Of a stretch of 64,000 bases of DNA, positions 45,645 to 56,925 are shown in pieces. The stretch covers positions 310,001 to 374,000 of the forward strand of contig NC_041686.1 in NCBI RefSeq assembly GCF_900005765.1. The letters are read 5' to 3'. The position numbers were made by a program, and so were the translations under genes. The notes beneath the pieces were generated by a model. That model did not search any database. It was not told where the DNA came from and worked only from the letters and a program-made list of their open reading frames with translations. Position 1 is the stretch's first letter; the number at the start of each line of letters is the position of its first letter. This DNA is from Plasmodium relictum. Lineage: Eukaryota; Apicomplexa; Aconoidasida; Haemosporida; Plasmodiidae.

Positions 45645-46443
45645 TCATTTTTTTTTTATATGTGGAATAGCTGCACCATAAACATTAGGAATTGAAACAA
45701 GAAAATGTAGTCCCGGTTCTAAATCTCCAAATCCAGTTGTTCCTCCTGAATATAATCTTCTATCATAAGGATGATAACCTAATAACTCCTCTTCTTCTTG
45801 TAGTTGAAACTTAGCTTCTTCTATATATGGTGCTAGATATGGTATATAAGGGTCATAATTTTGTTCTGAAGGATGTAATAGTAGTCTTAAATAATTTAAA
45901 TGAGTTCCTCTTAGCATTCTTCTATATCTTTTTATTTGTATATCTTTTGGTAATAAAGATAAAGCTCTCTCAATAACAGGATCCTTATCACTATACATAT
46001 CATCATACATTAATCCTACAAAAAAAAGAAAAAAAATTTACATATTTTTAACAATGATCTAATATAAATTAATTTTTTTTTTTTTTTTAAGTAAATTATT
46101 ATATTCAACTTTTTATTTATTTTATTCATTATTTTTTTCTTTATATATATATATATATATTTTTAAATTCTCTAATTATTGTGATTTATAATTCTACTTA
46201 ATAAATATTTATATATTTTCATTTTCTAATATTACCATGCTCTCTTAAAAATTTTGTTGTTGCACAATATTGCCATCTTTCAAAAGGTGCTCTAATATAC
46301 TTAAAATAATATGGGAAAATAAATTTTTTATAAAAGTCAGTTATTTTACTTGTTTTTTTCCTTGTTGCTTCATATTGAATTTTTGGTATTGATTTATTAC
46401 CACATTTTATAATGTATTTACAAATTTCTTTATGCAAAGACAT
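45645..46443 (-). CDS. Cytochrome b-c1 complex subunit 7 (QCR7/UQCRB)
   Basis: Two exons on the minus strand, 46443-46236 and 46015-45645, give 192 residues. I start at MSLHKEICKYIIKC (46443) rather than the Met eight codons upstream. The first exon has a basic segment and FIFPYYFKYIRAPFERWQYC. The second opens GLMYDDMYSDKDPVIERALS and continues LLPKDIQIKRYRRMLRGTHL, then the family hallmark YIPYLAPYIEEAKFQLQEEE, equivalent to the PYLEPYL motif. QCR7 is a matrix-side accessory subunit of complex III and helps cytochrome b insertion. About 50 residues follow the core (GGTTGFGDLEPGLHFLVSIP), longer than in yeast and human. The lineage-specific tail could be a parasite complex III feature. Confidence 0.92.
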
Positions 46444-48490
46444 CTTTGTAAGTATATATATTTGCAACTTAATTCATTATTAAATATATTATTTCTCTTT
46501 TTTTTTTTTTTCTTTTAAATTGAACTTTTTAAATATAAAATTAAAAAAAAAGTGAATATTATATAATGTAATTTTGTTTCATAAATTAAATTAATAATCA
46601 CTAAGAGAAAATTTTTTTATATAATATTATAGGTTAAAAAAAATAGTTGTATAATAATTATAATAATAAATATATAATAATATTAATAGAATCAAAAATT
46701 AAATTTATATATTTTTTGACTTTTTAATGTAATATTTTTCTTTTTCTCTAGGTTATTTTTATAAAAATTTTCTGATAAATACAAACAATTTTAATAAAAT
46801 AAAAACCTTTCTATATATATTAAAATATAAAGAAAATTTTACTAAGATAAAAATATTTTTTAGTTTATAAAATTATCTTAATTCTTTTTATCTTTTACAA
46901 AATACATATTTCACATAATTTTATTTTATCAATTTTTTTTTTTTAATGAAATGTGAAAATTAGCACTCAAAAAAAAAAAAAAAAAAAATGTATATATTAT
47001 TATAATACAATTAATATAAATATCTTAAAATTTCTAAAAAAAAATATAAAAATTACATAATAAATTGTAATTATATTTTTAAAATATATGAATTTAATTT
47101 TTTTTTTTTTTTTTTAAATTTAGTCAAAAATATATGTACATATAAATTAATTCTTATAAATATTAAAGTACATAAAGTTTTTATTATATGATAAATTTAA
47201 TTTACAAATCATTTTAATAAATAATATATATTATCAATTAATTTAAAATATATGTTTTAATGTATAAAAAATTTCTACATTTTAAATTACCTATTTTATA
47301 TATTCCTTTTTAATTTTTTTTTTTTTAATATTTTTTTTTCTTAATACTGCAAAAATAGAATATTAAATTACAAAAATTATGGAGACTATAAATAAATTTT
47401 ACACGAAAAAATTTATAAACTTAGATTTTTAAATAATTATATTTATATATAATTTCTTAAAAATACAATAACTAATATGTAATTCTAAAATTCGATTTTA
47501 TTTATTTTTCAAATTTATTCATAATATTAATATTTAAACGTTCCTTTTTACTTTTTATACGAGGAAACATTTTTTATTATCATATTGAAGACAAAATTAA
47601 CAGCTTCATAATTACAAATAATATAAAACGTAAAATCATTTAATTTACAATAAAAAGTGGGAATTTAATTTTTTAGTTTACAAAAAAAAAAAAGGATTAT
47701 GGATTTGTGTAAATAAAATTATAAAATAAAAGTAAAATAATAACAAATTTATTTTTTTTTCTTGTAATAAAAATTCTAATTGAAATAGTAAAACATTTAA
47801 CATTGAAAAAGAAAAAAAATATAAGTAAATATTATGTCCACATAATAATTTAGATTTCTATGTTTCTAGAAGAGTTTTTTTTTTTAATATTATAATTAAA
47901 TATACTAAAATTATTCTAATTCTATATATAATAGATTCTATAAAGTGATTTATATCTGAAAACATTTATTCTTTTTTTATTATTATTTGATCCCACTTAC
48001 TACCTAATATATAAATATTTTTCATGCAAAAACAAAGATTTAAATCTTAATATACACAATGGAAGAAAATTTAAACATTTATTATATTTATTAATATTTT
48101 TATTTTTTTATTATTTTTGTTTTAACATTTTATGTTATACATACATTAAAAATATCTATATATGATTTAATATATCATATATATCTTAGTTTCTTATGTT
48201 TTATATTATTTGTATTATATATATAAATCACTTAATTTATTCTACTTTATTTTTATTTTTTTTTTTTTATATATTGAATATTATAATTAAAAAGTCAAAA
48301 TATTCATAATTATTCTTTATTTGTATATACGAATTTTATTTTTTAGAATAAAAAAGAAAGAAAGAAAAATGTAATAATTTATATAAAAAATTATAGTACA
48401 TATATATATATACGTGTATACTATAATAAAAATTTATTTATATTGTCAACCTAATAGACAATTATATCACAATTTTATTCTTTTTAATAT

Positions 48491-48516
48491 CATTATTATT
48501 ATTATTATTATTATTG
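48491..48516. repeat. (ATT)n trinucleotide tract
   Basis: About eight ATT units in the QCR7-HGXPRT gap. Confidence 0.85.
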
Positions 48517-50609
48517 TAAAATTAATATAGCACCTCATTATTTAGTTACCAAAAAAGAAAAAACTTTATTTCTGCTTTTATGATATATATATTTTAGTAA
48601 TATTATAAAAAATAATTCTTATTTTCCTCTTTTTTTTTTTTTTTATATTATTCCGAATTAATTGAATTTCTTCATACCTTTTTTTTCTGTAGAACAAAAG
48701 TTAATTTCATATAAAATCAATGTAAAAATCTAAGTTTTATGTTTTTTATTACAGTTTTATGAAATAATAAAAATAAATAAAAAACATATTTTGTATGCCT
48801 TTCGGTTAATAAAATATATTATTAACTTTTTATAAAATAATAGTTGTTTATACAAAAATAGGGGGTTAGACAGAAGTTGGCTAGTTTAAAAAAAAAAAAA
48901 AAAATAAATATGACAATTTTTTTTTTTTTTTTGGTGAAAATTTTAAGAGAATTTTTTTATCAAGAATTTTTGAAAAATATTTATATAAATTTTTGTTACT
49001 TAAATTTAGTTAAATTTTATTACAATAAAAATTATTTATTTGAAGTATTTTAAAGAAAAACAAAAGGAATTTTGTTTTTATTTTTTAAAAGACTATTAAT
49101 AAATATAATTTAAATTTATTTTTATATGTTGCAATTAACTTATTTTTACATATCCAATAATTTTAATGAGGATTTTAATTTTTAATAAAAATAAAGATAC
49201 ATTTATTTATTAAACTAAATAAATGCCTCTAGAATAATAATTGTTCAGTTGTGTAAATTATATGTATAAAATTTACGTATTAGTAACATAAATAAAATCA
49301 TTAGAGATATTTCTACATTCTCTATATGAATTTATTTACTCAATACTTTAGTAAAGTTTTTAAAAGGCCAATTAATAAATCATATTTCCATATTATGAAC
49401 TTTATTATAATGTGAAGTTGTAATAAATTTTTTATTAATGATATTATAGCTAATTCTTTTATATAAAAATTAAAAACATTTAAGTAATATTTTCCTTTTT
49501 TGATATTTCAAATAATCATTAAAAAAGGTAATAATTTTTTTTAATAAATAAAATATTTATATTTCTATATGTTATTTAGACGAAAAAAAATAATTAATAT
49601 ATGCATTTTTAACTTTACATATTTATACATTTGTGGATATTTTATTTATTGTTTTCTTTTTTCATCTTTTTTATTTCAAAATAAAAACAAAAATTATATA
49701 TTTTATAAAATAATTGATATTAACAAAAGAAAAATTTATATGCATAAAAAAATTTTATAACAAGAGAATGAAGGATATTTTATAAATGTAAAATAATTTT
49801 ACAATTATAGAAACTAAATTCTCTTAAATGAAATCATTTCTTTTTCATTTTATTCATAAAATATTTTTTCTTTTTATAATATAAATAAGATATACATTTC
49901 AAAAAAAAATATAGAAATTTATATGAACATTTTTTCTTTATATTGGTATATAAAATTTTATTAAAGTATTTAATCTTTCATTTCTTATTTTTAAAGTATG
50001 TTACTTTTTTTTTTGATTGATTTTATTTCTTTATCAGAAGAATAAATAGGGAAATCCAACAAAGAAAAAGTGACAAACTTATATAAAATAAAAAAGAGAA
50101 AAAAAAAAAAAAAATGATAATTTAAAATATTTAATAAATAAAAGTTTTTATGAAAACAATTTATATAAAATATGTCATTATATGGTACATTTTTTTTTTT
50201 TAAAGTTAAATGTGTCAATTTTCCACATAAAATATAATAGGAAAAAAAATGTGTAAGTTTAGAATATTTATAATTATCATAAATAATAAGATTTTAATTA
50301 AAAATAAAAATATTAATATTTCTGCTTTAATAAAGTATTTCGTATATTTAAAAATTTATATTTCATAAAAATTTAATAAATATTACTCCTTTTTTTTTTG
50401 TTTTTGTAGTTAAAAAAATAACAATTATAAAATTATGATAAAAAAAATAATTTTCTTTTTTCTGATAAAAAAGGAGCTACCGCTAAGGGACATATATATA
50501 TATTTATATATATATCTCTTTGCAAATGGTATATATTTTTTCTTTTATAGAATTTTTTTTTTTTTTTTCTTATTTTTATATTTTTTCTTATATTTTTAAA
50601 AATTAAGGC

Positions 50610-50880
50610 AACTACGTAATTTTTATATATATGAATTAAAAAAATTTTGTATCTTTGAATTATAAAATTTCGATATATATGAATTATAAATATTTGAAAT
50701 TTTTAAATTATATAAATTTGATAATTTTTAACTATCAAATTTTTATATATATCTTTGAATTATAACATTTTAAAATATTTACACTATAAAATTATGATAT
50801 ATTTTAAATCTCTCAAATTTTTATATTTATGAACTCTTTTAAAATACTTTTCTAAAAATATTACATTGTTAAAATATTTG
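50610..50880. repeat. Degenerate AT-rich repeat field downstream of HGXPRT
   Basis: Recurring imperfect blocks such as ATCTTTGAATTATAA (near 50651 and 50752) alternating with TTTTTATATATATGAATT-like and ATTATAAAATT-like blocks. No exact unit length holds across the field. It begins about 10 bp after the HGXPRT stop codon and could be the HGXPRT 3' UTR. Confidence 0.55.
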
Positions 50881-50891
50881 AAACATGTTTC

Positions 50892-51943
50892 TTAAATTTT
50901 TACATCTTTGAATTTTTTCAATCCTTCTTCATTAACTAAACATAAGTGCTCAAGATCTCTAAAAATTTCATTGTAATCTAAACTATAACCAACAACAAAA
51001 CCATCAGGTATTGAAAAGCCAACGAAATCTGCTTTAAAACCATTCCACTGAGGTGTTCTCTTGATAAATAAACATGTAATTGCAATTGTTTTCACTTCAA
51101 ATTTTTTTAAATAATCACAAAATTTTAACAATGTCTTTCCAGTATCTATTATATCCTCTACAATTAAAACATGCTTATCTTTTAAACAAGATAAATCTTC
51201 ACTAACTATTTCTAATCTATCCAAGGCTTTATCATTAGAATAAGATTTAACTCGGACATAATGCTCTACATATAAATGTTTTGAAGACTCACTGGAACTG
51301 TAATTATGAATTCTATTTAAATATTTTAATAATGCACTAAAAAAACCCCTTGATCCCTTTAATAAACAAATTATGTGAAATTCTTCATTTTTATATACTT
51401 TTTTTATATCAAATGCCAATTTTTCTATTCTATTTTTTAAAACTCCATTAGGGATTAACACTTTTGTAATATAATTCTAGACAAAAAAAGAAAAAAGAAA
51501 AAAGAAAAAAAAAAGTATAAAATAAAATATACATATAAAATAAAACATAAATTCAATAAATTAAAATATGATAAAATAATATGGAAAAAAACTAAGATGA
51601 AATATAATTCTTTTAGAAATTTTTTGAAAAATTTTTCATACTTTGTAGTGAACTGGTATTAGGAATGCATCAATATCATATCCATCATCGTCTTTTATAT
51701 AAATTGGTTCGAGAGCGTTTTCACCTGCACCTGGACTATATAGAAAACATAGATAATATTTTGAAATGAAAAAAAATATACATAAATTTATATATGTATT
51801 AATGTAATTTATTTTATTCTCTGATTTATATAGACATAATGTTCATTTCATATGTCCCTTGATGATAAAAAAAAATAGATAACCCTAAAGCTGCTATTAG
51901 CTTTCCTTTTTTTATTTTTTTCTTACTTATTTGGGATTTTCAT
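50892..51943 (-). CDS. HGPRT: Hypoxanthine-guanine-xanthine phosphoribosyltransferase (HGXPRT)
   Basis: Three exons on the minus strand: a 17-nt first exon (51943-51927, MKIPN plus two bases), 51735-51642 and 51476-50892. They give 231 residues, the length known for P. falciparum. The enzyme attaches PRPP ribose-phosphate to hypoxanthine, guanine or xanthine, the central purine-salvage step of a purine-auxotrophic parasite. The main features are LLKGSRGFF (PPi loop, about 75-83), the flexible loop around [10 protein letters not shown] (109-118), the PRPP motif [14 protein letters not shown] with Glu144, Asp145 and catalytic Asp148, and the base-binding region [20 protein letters not shown]. 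Exon 1 is too small to be found by frame length, and the GTG at 51461 is not the start. GMP synthetase lies two genes away. Confidence 0.96.
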
Positions 51944-53152
51944 TTTTTTTTTTTTTTGAATAACTGTAAAAATTCTTGAATTTATTAAGTAAAAATTAAT
52001 TTGTTTTTTTATTTATGTGATAATTTTAATAATTATATAAACTCCAAAATTTACTGTAGCAATTTTTTTTAATGTATCTTATGACTAATTTATATTAAAA
52101 AAAACTTCATAAATTATGATAAATCTAATAATTTAAAAGATATTTTAATAAAAGTAATATTATGAATTTTTACTATAATACTACGAAGAATAATAACATA
52201 TTTATATTTTACGACAAATTAAAAATATAAATTAAAAAAAATTTTTTATTTTTTATTTTTTACATCATAAAGCAGAATATCTTAAAAGATTCTTATTTTA
52301 AAAAATGAATTCATAGATAAATTTTTCTACTTAAATTACATTAATAAATAAATATATAAATAAAAATTTGTAATATACATATATGTTAATTTTTTTTTTT
52401 TTTTTTTTTTCTTTTCATGTTTTATCCATTTTTCTAAATTTTTTATCTCGGTCATCTTAAAAAAAAGTTATTTTATTTTTCTCTACACAATTCCTTTTTA
52501 ATAAATTAAAAACATAATATTATGTATTTATATATAAATATATAGTAATTTTTTTGAGTTATTTTTTGTTTAATTATAGTTAGTAAATTTGTTATTTCTT
52601 TCTTCATATGTATAATCAGTTATTAAATGTAATCATATATTAACTTACGAGAATAAGTAAAACTTGGAAATAATAAAAAATTAAAGGAAAAAAGAAGCAT
52701 ATAGGGCATTATAATAACTTAATTTTTTTTTTTTTAAATTTTTATATGGTGATGCATTGGTTTATTAAAATACTTTTATATAGGTTTATAATAAATAATA
52801 ATAACTTTTTTAAAATAATTTAAGCATAAAAATCCTTATTATTATGAAGATTTTTTCTATTTATGGAGTAACGAATATATAAGTTATTATTATGCACATA
52901 AAACGATTATGTTATAATTTAATGTTATTAAATAGATGAAGGCATCTAAATTGCCAAAAAAAAAGAAAAAGAAAAAAAATTATTATAAAAAGATGTATAA
53001 TTAATATTTTTTTTTTTAATTTTTTATTATTTTTATGAAAAAAATAATGTAAACTTTATGTCATATTTTATATTATTTTATTATATATTGAGTTATCAAT
53101 TTTTTTTTTTACATTTTACTATATATTTTGTATCTTTTTTATTATTGTTTTT
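51944..53152. other. Intergenic region upstream of HGXPRT
   Basis: 1.2 kb between two minus-strand genes. It contains the HGXPRT promoter and the PGM2 3' flank, a T24 run at about 52390-52410, and nothing recognisable otherwise. Confidence 0.5.
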
Positions 53153-54934
53153 TTAATTTCTCTTAACATTATATTTATTTGGTTGCATAAATACATCCAT
53201 GACATCATTTATTAGTTTATCAATATCTCTTCGTGCTTCCTCATAAGTACTTCTTGAAATTTCTCCATACCATTTTACTTTTGGTTCAGTACCACTAGCT
53301 CTTATAGTTAGAATAGCTGTATTTTCAAATTGGAGAGTGATCATTTGAGAATCAGGTGTTGGAGCAATTACAGATTTTTTATCAGGAGTTGAAGAATCAT
53401 ATCCTGTTGTTAAATCTCTAATATGAACAATTTTATGGGAACCTAAAGTAGTTTTATATGCTCCATTACTTCTGAATTCATTAAATATACTTGCAATATC
53501 GTTAGGATCTAAGACAATATAATATCCATTATTACTAACAAAATATCCTATTTCTTTTCTAATATTTTCTAAATATTCATGAAATGTTAAATTATTTTCA
53601 TATAAATGAACAGCTATTTCTATCCAATAAGCTAAAGCAGATATACCGCATTTATCTCTAACATGTTGTGTTAACGCATGGCCTAAAGCTTCTTCATAAC
53701 AATATAATGGTGTATAGTTTTTATTGCTATATTCTATTGCTTTATTAATTAACCACTTAAATCCTGTTAATGTCTCATCATAAGCGTATCCATATTTTTC
53801 ACATAGTTTCTTTAACATCCTTGAGCATACAACAGTACATATAAATACATGCTTAGATTTATCTATATTTTTTTTCTCATATTGTTTCATTAAATGATAT
53901 GCAAATATGATTCCTAATTCATCCCCTGAAAATATTTTCCAGTTATTATTAAATTTTTCAGCGCACGCAAATCTATCTGCATCTGGATCATTGGCTACAA
54001 CTATAGGGCTCTTTATTGAATCAGCTAATTGAATAGACATATCTAATGCTCCTTTTTCTTCAGGATTAGGAAATGAAACAGTAGAAAAATCTGCATCTGG
54101 TAAAGCTTGATGAGGTACAGTCAGTAGATTATTAAATCCAACTACGTGCATAATACCTTGAACAAACTTTCTGCCAATTCCATGCATAGGTGAATAAATT
54201 ATAACTAATTTAGTATGAGAATTTAAGCTGCAATTAAAATTAAATTCACGTTTTAAATCATCCATAAATGAATCATACATTTCATAATAAATATCTTGAA
54301 CTAATGAAGTATCTTTTAAATAAAAGTCTTCGTTTAAATATTCATAAACGTCATTCCAAGGTTTCAAATTACCCAATATACAATTAGCAATGTTTTTATC
54401 TATTGGTGGGATTATCTGAGCTCCATTTGCTGCATATACTTTATAACCATTATCTAATTTAGGATTATGAGAAGCTGTTACCATAACTCCACATAAACAA
54501 TTTTTCTTAAAACTAGAATAACACAAAATAGGAGTTGCAACAGTTTGCCCAAATAAATAGACCCTGAATCCTTTTGATAAACAAACAGCTGCAGCTACAT
54601 GTGCAAAAGATTCTGAATGATATCTACCATCAAAACCAAATATGATTCCTCTATTTTTGCATAAATTTACACCATATGTATTCATTAAATAAGTACATAA
54701 CCCTTGTGTAGTTTGCATAATAGTAACTATATTCATTGCATTAAATCCAATACCCATTTTCCCTCTTAAGCCTGCTGTTCCAAAATTTAATCTTTTTAAG
54801 AATAATTGCTCTAACTGCTTCTCATCATATTTACTTATAACTTCATTTGTTTCTTCAATTAAATATTTTGGTTTTTTAAACATATTCCAACATTCAAGAC
54901 TATTCAAAAGATCTTTATTTTTTATTTTATCCAT
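53153..54934 (-). CDS. PGM2: Phosphoglucomutase-2 / phosphopentomutase-type hexose-phosphate mutase
   Basis: Single exon, 593 residues, full length for the PGM2 group of the alpha-D-phosphohexomutase family. The motifs run in order. NFGTAGLRGKMG is at about 50-61. The phosphoserine loop TASHNPKLDNGYKVY is at 153-167, with Ser155 as phosphate carrier. The metal loop NDPDADR is at 315-321, with Asp316, Asp318 and Asp320 binding Mg2+. The sugar-specificity loop is CYEEALGH, and the phosphate-binding loop RASGTEPKVKWY is near the C-terminus. The reaction interconverts the 1-phosphate and 6-phosphate of glucose, or the 1-/5-phosphates of pentoses in the mammalian PGM2 relatives. No leader is visible, so it is probably cytosolic. 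Ribose-1-phosphate conversion would connect it to neighbouring purine metabolism, but that is inference. Confidence 0.95.
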   Translation of the reverse strand: MDKIKNKDLLNSLECWNMFKKPKYLIEETNEVISKYDEKQLEQLFLKRLNFGTAGLRGKMGIGFNAMNIVTIMQTTQGLCTYLMNTYGVNLCKNRGIIFGFDGRYHSESFAHVAAAVCLSKGFRVYLFGQTVATPILCYSSFKKNCLCGVMVTASHNPKLDNGYKVYAANGAQIIPPIDKNIANCILGNLKPWNDVYEYLNEDFYLKDTSLVQDIYYEMYDSFMDDLKREFNFNCSLNSHTKLVIIYSPMHGIGRKFVQGIMHVVGFNNLLTVPHQALPDADFSTVSFPNPEEKGALDMSIQLADSIKSPIVVANDPDADRFACAEKFNNNWKIFSGDELGIIFAYHLMKQYEKKNIDKSKHVFICTVVCSRMLKKLCEKYGYAYDETLTGFKWLINKAIEYSNKNYTPLYCYEEALGHALTQHVRDKCGISALAYWIEIAVHLYENNLTFHEYLENIRKEIGYFVSNNGYYIVLDPNDIASIFNEFRSNGAYKTTLGSHKIVHIRDLTTGYDSSTPDKKSVIAPTPDSQMITLQFENTAILTIRASGTEPKVKWYGEISRSTYEEARRDIDKLINDVMDVFMQPNKYNVKRN

Positions 54935-55570
54935 GTTTTCTTGTATTATTTTGAAAAAATAAAAAAATTAGATAATATATCCTTTAAAGAAAAAAAAAAA
55001 AAAAAAGAATAAATCAAAAAAATATTCAAATAAATAGATAAATGACGAACATTCCTAAATTAAATATATAAACCAATAAATGTATGAAAGAAAAATATAA
55101 AGAATCTCAATAAAATAGTATAAATATATATAAATAAATATTCATGAATAAAAAATCAGCTTGCACGTTCAACAGAAAACTATAAGGGAATGAGCATAAA
55201 AATTTATGTTAAAATAAGAAAAAATTAAGAAATATAGAAGTTTTTAAAGTTATTTATGCATTTCAAATAATTAAAAGAATAAATAATATCATAAATATAA
55301 ATTAAAACATTGAAAATAATTTTTAGATATGAATATTAAAATAATTTTTTATTAAAAACTATGAAGTCTTATAGTTTTATTTCATTAAAAAAAAAATAAA
55401 AATAATATATTATCAAGTTAATATTTATCATTAATTTTAAAGGAATCAAATTATAATGATTATCTTTTTTTTTTCTTACATTGTTAGCATTAATTTATAT
55501 TATGACTCAATTTTTTATTATTTGTGTATATACACATACTCTGCAGAAATAATCTAAGTTTATAATCTTA

Positions 55571-55572
<2 letters not shown>

Positions 55573-55601
<29 letters not shown>
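55573..55601. repeat. (AT)n microsatellite
   Basis: Perfect AT dinucleotides in the PGM2-GMPS spacer. Confidence 0.85.
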
Positions 55602-55604
<3 letters not shown>

Positions 55605-56301
55605 TCATTACGTCAAAAATTTTATCATATTAATAATATTTAAAATAAAATAAAAAAAAAATTATAATATTAATTTCTTATTTTTGTTAAGCTATATACA
55701 TATTTACTTTTTATAGTACTTACGAAAATATACATAGTAAAATATATAAACAAAAAAAAATAATAAAAAAAAAAAGATTTATCTCATTTTTCTTTCTTTC
55801 TTTCTTTCTTTTTTTTCTTTATTTGTTTCATTTTATCTTTATAATTTTTCTTTTTTTTTTTTTAATTTTTCTAAATTTTAGATAATAGAAGCAATTTATC
55901 ATCAATTATCCAGCGAAAAAAAAATATATATTAATATTCTTTTTATAATTTATTATTTGATATATATCCCAATTTTATAAAAAAACTTATTCATGTACAT
56001 CAAAAAAATTAATTAATTAATATATTCACAAAAAAAAATAAAAAATAAAAATTCATATCATTCATTAAAAACAATTTTCTTTTTTTCCCAATTTTAGAAA
56101 TGTTGTTTTTAAAAAATTGAAGCGTAAAGATACAAGAAATTTTAAGAATTCTGTAGTAAATTTTTTTGATTAGAAATAAAGTAAAAAAAAGCAAAACAAA
56201 AGTTAGGATAATACTTTTTTTTCCTTATTTTTTTTTTAAATATATTCACATTAAAGAAAAATTCTTGCTTTCCAATTAAAAAAAGCTATTAATCATAAAG
56301 T

Positions 56302-56393
56302 TTTCAATGATTTTAACTTTTATATGTTTAACATCAAATTGTATTTATTTCAATGATTTTAACTTATATATGTTTAACATTAATTTGTATTTA
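56302..56393. repeat. 46-bp tandem duplication
   Basis: Copy 1 (56302-56347) and copy 2 (56348-56393) both begin TTTCAATGATTTTAACTT and both end TTGTATTTA. I count three mismatches in 46 positions. It is not a simple-sequence repeat, so it looks like a recent local duplication. Confidence 0.93.
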
Positions 56394-56925
56394 AATAGAT
56401 AAACATAATTTTCCTTTTTTTAGTATTTAATCATAGTAATAAATTAATATAATCTTTGTATAAAACTTCCAATAGTACTAAAGCATTTGTAAGAATATAA
56501 TTTTTTGAGAATATGTCATTTTAAAATTTGTATAAAAATAATTATATAAAGATGAATTTTTTTTAATTATAATATTTCCTATGATATATTTAAAAAGACC
56601 ATTGAATTTAAATATAAAAAAGGGAATATTAATTTCAATGAATATAATATATTTTTATTTTTATTCAAAAATTTAGTTAATTGATAGTTTAATTATTAGA
56701 ACCATGATCCAAATAAAAAAAAAAAAAAATATATATTTTTAATAAAAAAATAATAAAATAATAAAAAGTATATATAAAACAATTTTAAAAAAAGAGTACT
56801 ATTAATTTAAAGAAGTGTAAAAGTATTTTTTATTAATTCAAAAATATTTAAAAAATAAATTTATATATTCCATAAAAATTTTTTCTCTAATTATATATAT
56901 AATTTATTTATTTATTTTTTTTTAA

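Larger units (their letters stand above)
46444..50891. other. 4.4 kb gene-poor region between QCR7 and HGXPRT
   Basis: This is the longest gap in the window. It should carry the QCR7 promoter on the left and the HGXPRT 3' flank on the right, but most of it is unexplained. It holds an (ATT)n tract (48491-48516), two short GC-rich islands (48861-48886 and 50473-50491) and a degenerate AT repeat field (50610-50880). The small frames at 49569-49760 and 49991-50218 have no recognisable family. No tRNA, rRNA or snRNA is evident. Confidence 0.5.
54935..56925. other. Intergenic region upstream of PGM2
   Basis: 2 kb between minus-strand PGM2 and GMP synthetase. It contains an (AT)n tract (55573-55601), a TTTC-rich run near 55788-55810 and a 46-bp tandem duplication (56302-56393). 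The frame at 56009-56194 looks compositional. No gene is seen. Confidence 0.5.

Noticed and set aside
49569-49760. 63-codon frame MLFRRKKIINIC with hydrophobic stretch
   Set aside because: No export motif, no paired exon and no family. Length is within chance expectation for this AT-rich DNA.
46444-50891. Centromere
   Set aside because: The gap is AT-rich but lacks the regular long tandem repeats of Plasmodium centromeres, and its composition resembles other spacers here.
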